DNA of 12,883 nt, taken from contig SBFY01000018.1 of the NCBI GenBank assembly GCA_006227085.1, positions 1 to 12,883 of the forward strand, written 5' to 3'. The notes under the pieces were generated by a model. That model saw only the letters and a program-made list of their open reading frames with translations. It did no database searches and had not been told where the DNA came from. A program made the translations under genes and the position numbers. This DNA comes from Gammaproteobacteria bacterium (GTDB taxonomy: Bacteria > Pseudomonadota > Gammaproteobacteria > Pseudomonadales > M0112). Below are positions 6,263 through 12,883 of this stretch, in pieces. The first letter of the stretch is position 1. Each line of letters starts with the position of its first letter.

Positions 6263-7715
6263 AATCCTGGTGAATGGGGGTGTTGGCGAAACACGGGTTG
6301 CGGTCGTGGAGAGCGGCATGCTGCAGGAAGTGCGTATCGAGCGCCAGCAGGATCGAGGCCTGGTCGGCCATATTTTCCGTGGCAAGGTGGTGCGGGTGCT
6401 GCCGGGCATGCAGGCCGCATTTGTCGACATCGGGTTGGAGCGTGCCAGTTTCATCCATGTGTCGGATATGGTGGCCGGTCGACCGCAGGCCGATGACAAG
6501 GCCCCGCTGATCCAGTCCTTGGTCAAGGAAGGCGATACCTTGGTGGTGCAGGTGGCGAAAGACCCGATTGGCACCAAAGGTGCGCGCCTGACCACGCAAT
6601 TATCCTTGTCGTCACGTTACCTGGTGTACATGCCGGAAAGTGAGCCGCATATCGGGATTTCTATCCGCATTGAAGACGAGCAGCAGCGCGAGCATTTGCA
6701 CCAGTTGATGAGTGATGTGCAGGCGCACTCCGGTATCGAAGGTGCGTTTATTGTCCGTACGGCCGCGGAAGCGGCAGGTGAGGAAGAGCTCAAGGCTGAT
6801 GCGGTATTCCTGTCGCGGTTATGGCAAACGGTTAAGTCGCGTCAGTCATCGGTGCCGGTACCCGGCAGTGTGTACGCGGACTTGCCGGTCTACCTGGCAG
6901 CTTTGCGTGACCTGGTGCGTGGCCCGATCGACAAGATCCTGGTGGATGCTGCCGGCATCGAAACTGCGATGCGCGAATTTGCCAATGCGTTCGTGCCGGA
7001 AGTGGCCGGTGTGCTGGAGTTGTACCGTGGTTCGCGGCCGCTGTTTGATCTCTATGGCCTCGAAGAGGAAATCAGCAAGGCCTTGCACCCGAGGGTTGAT
7101 TTGAAATCCGGTGGATACCTGGTGATTGAGCAAACGGAATCAATGACCACGGTGGATGTGAATACCGGCGGTTTTGTCGGTCACCGTAACCTGGAAGAGA
7201 CGATTTATAAAACCAACCTGGAGGCGGCCGCTGCAGTTGCTCGCCAGTTACGCCTGCGTAATCTTGGCGGCATTATCATTGTCGACTTCATCGATATGCA
7301 TGAAGCCGAACATCAACGGCAAGTGTTACGGGTGCTGGAGAAAGCCCTTGAGCGCGATCCCGCCAAAACAGCCATGACCGGTGTGACTGAACTGGGGCTG
7401 GTGCAGGTGACACGCAAGCGCACACGCGAGAGCCTGGAGCAATTGCTCTGTCAGCCGTGTCCGGTCTGTGAGGGGCGCGGCAGCATCAAGACGGCAGAAT
7501 CCATCTGCCAGGAAATCTTCCGTGAGATTGTCCGCGAAGCACAGGTGTTTGAGCAGCCATCATTCCTGATCCTGGCCTCGCAGTCGGTAGTGGACCGGCT
7601 GCTGGATGAGGATGCCGCACAGATGGCTGAACTGGAGCGCGACTTGAAGCGATCGTTCCGCTTCCAGGTTGAGCCGATGTATACCCAGGAGCAATTCGAT
7701 GTGGTGCCTGTGTGA
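6252..7715 (+). CDS. rng: Ribonuclease G
   Basis: RNase G is the endoribonuclease of the RNase E/G family that matures the 5' end of 16S rRNA and cleaves some mRNAs. The 487-residue product matches E. coli RNase G (489) and lacks the long C-terminal scaffold of RNase E. The S1 domain is visible as GHIFRGKVVRVLPGMQAAFVDIG with ASFIHVSDM. The catalytic aspartates are D302 in TTVDVNTGGFVG and D345 in IIIVDFIDMHE, equivalent to RNase E D303 and D346. The zinc-link CPVC motif is C403/C406 in CQPCPVCEGRGS. The start ATG 6252 has AGGGG six bases upstream and overlaps the maf end by 11 bp. In-frame codons extend back to 6234 but precede the ribosome site. yhdP starts 27 bp downstream, so these probably share a transcript. 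Confidence 0.97.
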   Translation: MGTEILVNGGVGETRVAVVESGMLQEVRIERQQDRGLVGHIFRGKVVRVLPGMQAAFVDIGLERASFIHVSDMVAGRPQADDKAPLIQSLVKEGDTLVVQVAKDPIGTKGARLTTQLSLSSRYLVYMPESEPHIGISIRIEDEQQREHLHQLMSDVQAHSGIEGAFIVRTAAEAAGEEELKADAVFLSRLWQTVKSRQSSVPVPGSVYADLPVYLAALRDLVRGPIDKILVDAAGIETAMREFANAFVPEVAGVLELYRGSRPLFDLYGLEEEISKALHPRVDLKSGGYLVIEQTESMTTVDVNTGGFVGHRNLEETIYKTNLEAAAAVARQLRLRNLGGIIIVDFIDMHEAEHQRQVLRVLEKALERDPAKTAMTGVTELGLVQVTRKRTRESLEQLLCQPCPVCEGRGSIKTAESICQEIFREIVREAQVFEQPSFLILASQSVVDRLLDEDAAQMAELERDLKRSFRFQVEPMYTQEQFDVVPV

Positions 7716-7742
7716 TGAATCGGCCGGGGGGATGAGACGCTG

Positions 7743-10700
7743 ATGCGCTGGCTTTCCCTTCCATTGCGCTTTCTGGCGTCCATGCTGTCAGTGCTGCTGC
7801 TATTGGCGGTGGTGCTGCTGGCGTTGTATGCGAGCCTGGGGCGTTTGTATATGCCGCGCCTTGCCGAGCAGCGCGATGTGGTGGAGTTGTTCCTTGAGGA
7901 GAATGTACCTTTCCCGGTGACCTTTGAAACACTGGAAGGTGATTGGAGCCAGTTATCACCGATTGTGCGCCTGAAGAATATTGATGCCAAGGTGGTGATC
8001 AAGGGTGGTGATTGGGCGTTTCATGCCGATGACATCAGTGTTGAGCTGGACGTGATACGCAGCGCCGTGTATTGGCAGCCTGTGTTGCGTGATATCCGCA
8101 TCGCGGGTGGCTCGGTCATCATGCATGGGGATCGTATGCAAGTCCGTCCTGCCAATAATGGGAATGCCGCCACACCGGCAGGCAGCGGTTTGTCAGACCT
8201 GCTTTCGGCTATTTTCAATCTTGGCACGGTCACGATTTCTGAAAGCCGTTTACGGCTGAATTTGCCCGATATGGCAGAGCCGCGTGAGCTTGTGGTGAGC
8301 GCCTCGCTGGAAAATGCTGATAGTTTCAGGCGATTGCGCGGCGATATCCGTTTTGATGGTGACAAGCCTGCGATGTTGTCGTTGGTGCTGGAAGCAGACC
8401 AGTCATTGAGCGGCAATTTGAATGTCGTGGAGGCCTATGCCCGTTGGGAAAATGTCCAGCTGGACAATTGGTTGGGCAGTTTTGATTTCGGTGGTGATGT
8501 CCGCATTGCCCGTGCCTTGGCGGGGGAGGTGTGGGGGTATTGGGTGCCGGGCGATGAAGTCCGCTTGCATGGCAGCGTGAGTGCGCCATCCATTTCTGTC
8601 ACCCTGAAAGATAAAACCTGGCCTGAACTCAAGTCTTTTTCTACCCGGTTCCTGTTGGAGCGCAACGCCGCGCTGGCGTGGGAGGCCCGTTTTTCCGATA
8701 CCCGTTTTGATGCTTCCGGTGCACACGTGCCGTGGCAGAACCTGTCGGTGCAGTATGCGAGCGGCCAACCCTTGCGGATAGGTTTGGAAGCCTTGGACCT
8801 TACGGCAACCCATCGCTTGATGGATGTGCTGGATGTGGGGCGCGACGCCATGTCGGCATTGCAACCGCAAGGCTTCCTGCGCGCCTTGTCGGTAAGTGTG
8901 GATCCCTCCGTTCAGCCCCTGGCATGGCAAGTCAAGGCCAGGCTGGATCGCGTTGCGATAGGTTCATGGCATGGTGCGCCCACCGCGAGTGGTGTCAGCG
9001 GTTATGTGGAGGTCGACCGCCTCGGCGGCTTTGTTGATCTCGATGCACAGGATTTCAGCATGGGATTCCCGAATGTCTATGCCAACCCCATGCACTTTGA
9101 TCGCGCGACCGCCAAAGTGGGTTGGCAGGTCAGTGATCATGGTGTGACGGTGTCCAGCAGTCCGATCACGTTGTTGAGTCCGGAGGGCAATGCCAAGGGC
9201 TTGCTCACACTGGATTTGCCGAAGACAGGTCTTGGCAAGGATCCGTGGATGACCTTGGTGATTGGCCTGGTGAATGCCCCTGCGGAAGTTCGCAACAAAT
9301 ACATTCCGGAAACGATTTCCGATGGTTTGCAACAGTGGTTGGACGACAGCATTCGTGGCGGCCATGTCGTGCAAGGTGGGTTTATTTTTGATGGTCCCCT
9401 GAAAGCCTCGGATCGCAAACCGGTGGTGCAGCTCTTCCTGGATCTCGAAGATGCCAGCCTGCAATACCATCCGCAATGGCCGGGGCTGACGCGTATCGAT
9501 GGGCGCTTGCTGGTCGATGATGGCGATGTCACGGTGTGGGCCAAGCGGGCAGCGTTGTACGGCAGCGAAGTCAAGGATGCGCGTGTTGAAGTCGCCCCGG
9601 ATGAGGCCGGTGACTTGCTGTTAACCGTGCAGTCTGGCTTGCAAGGGCCGACAGGGGATGTGTTGTCGCTGTTACAGGATTCCCCTTTGCGCTCAGCAGT
9701 GGGCGAAACATTTAACGGATGGAAAGTGGATGGTCGATTCAAGGCCTCATTGTTATTGGGTGTGTCACTGGCAGGACGCGCTGAACCGTATGTTGCCGTT
9801 GATGCCACGCTGGCAGATAACCGCTTGGCATTAACCGGGCAGCGGCTGGTGTTTGCAAACCTGGCTGGGCCATTGCGCTATCGCAGTGATAGTGGCCTGT
9901 CATCCACTGGTCTGTCGGCAGAGCTCTGGAAAAACCCATTGACCGCGGTAATCAGCAGTCAGCACGATGATGCAGGCATGCAATTGGATATTCGTGCGAC
10001 GAGCCTGGTCACGATGGATGGCCTGCGTGAATGGATGGATTGGCCATGGTTGTCTTTTGCACAAGGTGAGGCCGAAGTCCAGGCTGATATTGCGGTGCGT
10101 CCGGGATTGGCGCCGATGCTGTCACTGTCATCCGGTTTGCAAGGTGTGACGATGCAATTGCCGGCACCGTTTACCAAGCCTCAAGATGCAACGTGGCCAC
10201 TGCGCGCGAATATTCCCTTGTCAGGTGATGGCATGATGGATATCGCCGTGGGCCAGAATATCCGTATTGGTGTATTAACCCATGAGGATGAGCCTGCCTG
10301 GGTGGGCGTGGCCTTGGGGCAAGTGCCGTTCCGGTTGCCACAGTCACCGGGGATCTCGCTCTATGGGCGACTGGAACAATTTGATTGGTCACAGTGGCAG
10401 TCGCCGGTATTGGATATGGTGGCGAGTGTCGTCAACGACACCGATGAGGCGCCGTCGACAACAGAAGGCGGCGGCTTCAGGGTGAGTGGCGTTTTCGTCA
10501 ACGATTTAACGGTGTTTGACCAGCACTTCGACTCCATGCTGGTTTCTGTCAGGCAAACGGATGATCGCTGGTGGGTTGGTTTCCAGGGGGAACAGCTGGT
10601 TGGTCGCGTAGGCTTGCCATCGCAAGATGCAGAGCCGTATCGGGTGGAGCTTGATCGCCTGCGACTGGCCAAACCGGCATCAACTGGTGCGGATGACCTG

Positions 10701-11759
10701 GAAGCATCGCAGCCAGATGCTGATGCGGGTGATGTGGTGGATGTCCCGGATGAGCAGGATGCGGCATTGATGGCGCTCGACTGGAGCGAATGGCCGGATG
10801 TGGATGTGCTGATCCGTGAATTGAAAGTCGATGATGCTGATTTCGGGCGATGGAGCTTCCGGGTGCGCCCATCGGCCGATCGCTTGCGCGTGAGCCAGTT
10901 GCAATCGCAGTCCACATTGCTGCGCATTGATGCGGAAAATGGTGGCGCATGGATTGAATGGATTCGCCCGGAATTGCAAACACCCGGAGAGACCCGCGTG
11001 TTTGCTTCGGTGTTGATTCACGACATGGAAGGGGTATTCCGTTCTTTCGGCTTTGATCCGGGTGTGACGGCGGAGCAAGCGGTGTTTGGGATCGATGTGT
11101 CGTGGCAGGGGCTGCCAACCAGTCCAGTGGTTCATGCCATGCAAGGTCGTCTTGGTGTGGATTTCCAGAAAGGTTTTATCAAGTCCGGCAATCGTGCGCA
11201 GACGGGGGCCTTGAAGGCGTTGAGCTTGTTTAACCTCGATACGGTTTTGCGGCGTATCCAGTTGGACTTCAGTGATTTATACCATCAAGGCCTGGCGTTT
11301 GACCGTGCCAAGGCCACCATCCATATTGCCGATGGCTGGATGTCGACCACGGAGCCATTGGTGATCAACGGCCCGTCCAGCCATATTGTCATGCAAGGCA
11401 AGATGGATGTGGTGAATGATGCATTGGATTACCAGTTGACGGTGACATTGCCGGTGGCGAGCAGCTTGCCCTGGCTGGCGGCCATCGCAGGCGGGTTGCC
11501 GGCGGCGGTCGGAGTCTATGTGGCGAGCAAGGTGCTGGAGAAGCAGGTCAACAGCTTTACCAGCCTTGTTTACGATGTTTCCGGCTCGCTGGCCAATCCA
11601 GAAGTGAAGTTCCGCCGTTTGGTGGATACGGACAGTTTGATCCCTTCCTGGCTGAGATTACCGCGCAAGACGGTGACGCCTTCGGCCAATGGGGAAGGTG
11701 TTGCTGCCGATACTGCACCGGTGGTGGAGCCTGAAGCAGCGGAAGGATTGCCGCAATGA
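7743..11759 (+). CDS. yhdP: YhdP family AsmA-like phospholipid transport protein
   Basis: YhdP is an inner-membrane-anchored, periplasm-spanning AsmA-like protein. With TamB and YdbH it supports phospholipid transfer to the outer membrane, proposed to act through a long hydrophobic groove. The product has 1338 residues, somewhat longer than E. coli YhdP (1266). One N-terminal membrane helix (about residues 11-31, very Leu-rich) follows a short Arg-containing cytoplasmic end. A long beta-rich DUF3971/AsmA-like region then continues to the conserved C-terminus, with LFNLDTVLRRIQLDFSDLYHQGLAFD and GPSSHIVMQGKMDV. An acidic Asp/Glu/Ala stretch lies near residues 979-1021. The identification rests on size, architecture, C-terminal motifs and the rng-yhdP-nit order. 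ATG 7743 lies 27 bp after rng, with GGGGGGATGAGA just upstream. The stop overlaps the nit start as ATGA. Confidence 0.94.
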   Translation: MRWLSLPLRFLASMLSVLLLLAVVLLALYASLGRLYMPRLAEQRDVVELFLEENVPFPVTFETLEGDWSQLSPIVRLKNIDAKVVIKGGDWAFHADDISVELDVIRSAVYWQPVLRDIRIAGGSVIMHGDRMQVRPANNGNAATPAGSGLSDLLSAIFNLGTVTISESRLRLNLPDMAEPRELVVSASLENADSFRRLRGDIRFDGDKPAMLSLVLEADQSLSGNLNVVEAYARWENVQLDNWLGSFDFGGDVRIARALAGEVWGYWVPGDEVRLHGSVSAPSISVTLKDKTWPELKSFSTRFLLERNAALAWEARFSDTRFDASGAHVPWQNLSVQYASGQPLRIGLEALDLTATHRLMDVLDVGRDAMSALQPQGFLRALSVSVDPSVQPLAWQVKARLDRVAIGSWHGAPTASGVSGYVEVDRLGGFVDLDAQDFSMGFPNVYANPMHFDRATAKVGWQVSDHGVTVSSSPITLLSPEGNAKGLLTLDLPKTGLGKDPWMTLVIGLVNAPAEVRNKYIPETISDGLQQWLDDSIRGGHVVQGGFIFDGPLKASDRKPVVQLFLDLEDASLQYHPQWPGLTRIDGRLLVDDGDVTVWAKRAALYGSEVKDARVEVAPDEAGDLLLTVQSGLQGPTGDVLSLLQDSPLRSAVGETFNGWKVDGRFKASLLLGVSLAGRAEPYVAVDATLADNRLALTGQRLVFANLAGPLRYRSDSGLSSTGLSAELWKNPLTAVISSQHDDAGMQLDIRATSLVTMDGLREWMDWPWLSFAQGEAEVQADIAVRPGLAPMLSLSSGLQGVTMQLPAPFTKPQDATWPLRANIPLSGDGMMDIAVGQNIRIGVLTHEDEPAWVGVALGQVPFRLPQSPGISLYGRLEQFDWSQWQSPVLDMVASVVNDTDEAPSTTEGGGFRVSGVFVNDLTVFDQHFDSMLVSVRQTDDRWWVGFQGEQLVGRVGLPSQDAEPYRVELDRLRLAKPASTGADDLEASQPDADAGDVVDVPDEQDAALMALDWSEWPDVDVLIRELKVDDADFGRWSFRVRPSADRLRVSQLQSQSTLLRIDAENGGAWIEWIRPELQTPGETRVFASVLIHDMEGVFRSFGFDPGVTAEQAVFGIDVSWQGLPTSPVVHAMQGRLGVDFQKGFIKSGNRAQTGALKALSLFNLDTVLRRIQLDFSDLYHQGLAFDRAKATIHIADGWMSTTEPLVINGPSSHIVMQGKMDVVNDALDYQLTVTLPVASSLPWLAAIAGGLPAAVGVYVASKVLEKQVNSFTSLVYDVSGSLANPEVKFRRLVDTDSLIPSWLRLPRKTVTPSANGEGVAADTAPVVEPEAAEGLPQ

Positions 11760-12622
11760 TGTCATCCGTGGCTGTCATCCAGATGGTGAGCGGTCAATCG
11801 CTGCAAGCCAATCTCGATGCAGCGGCACGCTTGTTACGGGAGGCACGTGACCAAGGTGCCGTGCTGGCCGTGCTGCCGGAAAATTTTGCCATCTTCGGCG
11901 GGCAATCTTCCGTGGAATGGCTGGCGGCACAGCCTGCAGGAACGCATGCGATCAATGACTGGTTATCGCATACCGCGAAGGCGCTGGGGTTGTGGATTGT
12001 GGGTGGCACCGTGCCCTGGTTGCCCGATAACCAACGGCGAGCGCCAGTGCATAAGGCCTATACCGCGTCGCAGGTATTCAATGCCGATGGCGATTGCGTG
12101 GCGCGTTACTGCAAGATGCACTTGTTCGATGTCGATGTGGCCGATGCGCATGGTAGCTATCGTGAGTCGGATTATTTCCTGCACGGAGAACACGCCGTGG
12201 CCGTGGACACACCGGTTGGGCGCCTGGGATTGGCAGTGTGCTATGACCTGCGGTTTCCGGAGTTATTTCGCACACTGCGGGCACAGGGCGCCGAACTGTT
12301 CAGCTTGCCATCGGCGTTTACGCGGGTGACCACCGATGCGCATTGGTGGCCATTGATCCGCGCGCGCGCGATTGAAAACCAGTGTTATGTGCTGGCGGCC
12401 AACCAGGGTGGTTGGCATAACGAAACCCGTGAAACCGGTGGCCAGTCAGCGATCATTTCCCCGTGGGGGGATGTGCTGGCGCAAACAGGGATGGGTGAAG
12501 CGATATGTCTTGCCAGTATCGATCGCCAGCATTTGCAGGAAACCCGCCGGCAGATGCCGGTGCACCAGCACCGGCATGCATCACTCGGGTCGGGTGATGC
12601 CGTCACGCAACAAACGGAATAA
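11756..12622 (+). CDS. Nitrilase-family carbon-nitrogen hydrolase (Nit; deaminated glutathione amidase-like)
   Basis: This is a C-N hydrolase superfamily enzyme of the Nit1/YbeM-like group, whose characterised members remove deaminated glutathione by amide hydrolysis. The 288-residue product contains the catalytic Glu-Lys-Cys triad: E42 in LPENFAIFG, K120 in YCKMHLFDVDV, and C162 in LAVCYDLRFPELFRTLR. A further motif is RARAIENQCYVLAANQ. Start ATG 11756 overlaps the yhdP stop as ATGA; an ATG immediately follows at 11759. In related genomes this gene sits between yhdP and tldD. The C-terminal tail after RRQMPV is about 20 residues. Its last 14 codons overlap yjgA on the other strand, which suggests that the original stop was lost. 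The exact amide substrate cannot be told from sequence. Confidence 0.93.
   Translation: MMSSVAVIQMVSGQSLQANLDAAARLLREARDQGAVLAVLPENFAIFGGQSSVEWLAAQPAGTHAINDWLSHTAKALGLWIVGGTVPWLPDNQRRAPVHKAYTASQVFNADGDCVARYCKMHLFDVDVADAHGSYRESDYFLHGEHAVAVDTPVGRLGLAVCYDLRFPELFRTLRAQGAELFSLPSAFTRVTTDAHWWPLIRARAIENQCYVLAANQGGWHNETRETGGQSAIISPWGDVLAQTGMGEAICLASIDRQHLQETRRQMPVHQHRHASLGSGDAVTQQTE
12554..12577. repeat. Perfect 10-bp-stem hairpin at the nit/yjgA junction
   Basis: ATGCCGGTGC (12554-12563) is exactly complementary to GCACCGGCAT (12568-12577) with the loop ACCA. It is inside the end of nit on the plus strand and begins four bases beyond the yjgA stop on the minus strand. No T-run follows on either strand, so it is not a standard intrinsic terminator. 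It may still end, stabilise or pause the yjgA transcript. Confidence 0.7.
12578..12600. repeat. Second hairpin abutting the first, over the yjgA stop
   Basis: GCATCAC (12578-12584) pairs with GTGATGC (12594-12600) around a nine-base loop. The stem can grow by a T-G wobble and a C-G pair. It begins at the base right after the first hairpin and includes the yjgA stop codon (12581-12583). There is no T-run. Confidence 0.55.
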
Positions 12623-12883
12623 CTGGCGTGCTGCCTTGGGAGGCTTGCCACCCGCTGCCTGTTGGCGGGCTTCGAGAATCAAGGGTTGCAAGCGCTGGCG
12701 TTCCAGTTGCGGGTGTTCTGCCAGCAAGGTGTCGAGTGCCGTGTCATCCGTTAACAAGCGTTCCCGCCATTGCTCTGCCAGGTGTTGCAGGGCGACACTG
12801 GCGCGAGACGGTTTGGCGTGTTCATCCAATGCTGTTTGCAACGCATGGTAATCGGTTTTTTCCAGCAGTTGCGCAATGTATTT
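12581..12883 (-). CDS. yjgA: YjgA/DarP ribosome maturation protein (DUF615), C-terminal part
   Basis: YjgA (DarP) binds late 50S ribosomal precursors and promotes their maturation. Read on the minus strand, 100 codons are visible before the TGA at 12583-12581. They start KYIAQLLEKTDYHALQ and include ERQRLQPLILEAR, GGKPPKAARQLFRLLRD and the end GITRPE. E. coli YjgA has the matching order, with RQQLRTLIRNAKKE and NKPPKSARQIFQYLRE near its C-terminus, so the call is firm. The start lies beyond the right edge, and the family is usually about 180 residues. A candidate start seen inside the window at 12841 (TTG) is not real, since the frame is open and homologous past it. The gene runs toward nit and overlaps its 3' end by 42 bp. 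No tldD lies between them. Confidence 0.92.
   Translation of the reverse strand, partial: KYIAQLLEKTDYHALQTALDEHAKPSRASVALQHLAEQWRERLLTDDTALDTLLAEHPQLERQRLQPLILEARQQAAGGKPPKAARQLFRLLRDGITRPE

Noticed and set aside
1..12883. Mobile element, CRISPR, defence or biosynthetic system
   Set aside because: Every stretch is explained by conserved housekeeping genes; no transposase, integrase, spaced direct repeats or tRNA was seen.

Overview
This window is a core-genome locus of a gammaproteobacterium, most like the Pseudomonadales arrangement. Two divergent blocks leave a 266-bp intergenic region (2877-3142): gatC-gatA-gatB to the left on the minus strand, and mreB-mreC-mreD-maf-rng-yhdP-nit to the right on the plus strand. 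The left block makes the tRNA-dependent amidotransferase GatCAB, so the organism probably forms Gln-tRNA(Gln) and/or Asn-tRNA(Asn) by the indirect route. Species cannot be named from the sequence alone. The window is GC-rich and has no RNA genes, insertion sequences, CRISPR arrays or prophage genes that I can see.

Layout: gatB (partial, running off the left edge), gatA and gatC occupy 1-2876 on the minus strand. gatA and gatB overlap by 4 bases. The end of gatC is duplicated as a 19-bp tandem repeat. The intergenic region holds an AT-rich promoter-like island and several short palindromes. From 3143 to 12622 seven plus-strand genes are packed with overlaps or gaps of at most 57 bp, consistent with one long operon. 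mreB, mreC and mreD build the rod-shape (elongasome) scaffold. maf and rng encode a nucleotide pyrophosphatase and RNase G. yhdP encodes a giant AsmA-like protein of envelope phospholipid transport, and nit a nitrilase-family amidase. At the right edge the 3' end of yjgA (darP, ribosome maturation) lies on the minus strand and overlaps the end of nit by 42 bp.

I see no new biological system. The points most worth a second look are local: mreC has no ATG, GTG or TTG codon at its conserved N-terminus and appears to start at ATC behind a good Shine-Dalgarno sequence; the gatC 3' end carries a 19-bp tandem duplication; nit and yjgA converge and overlap, with two abutting hairpins at the junction; and tldD, often found after nit, is absent there.
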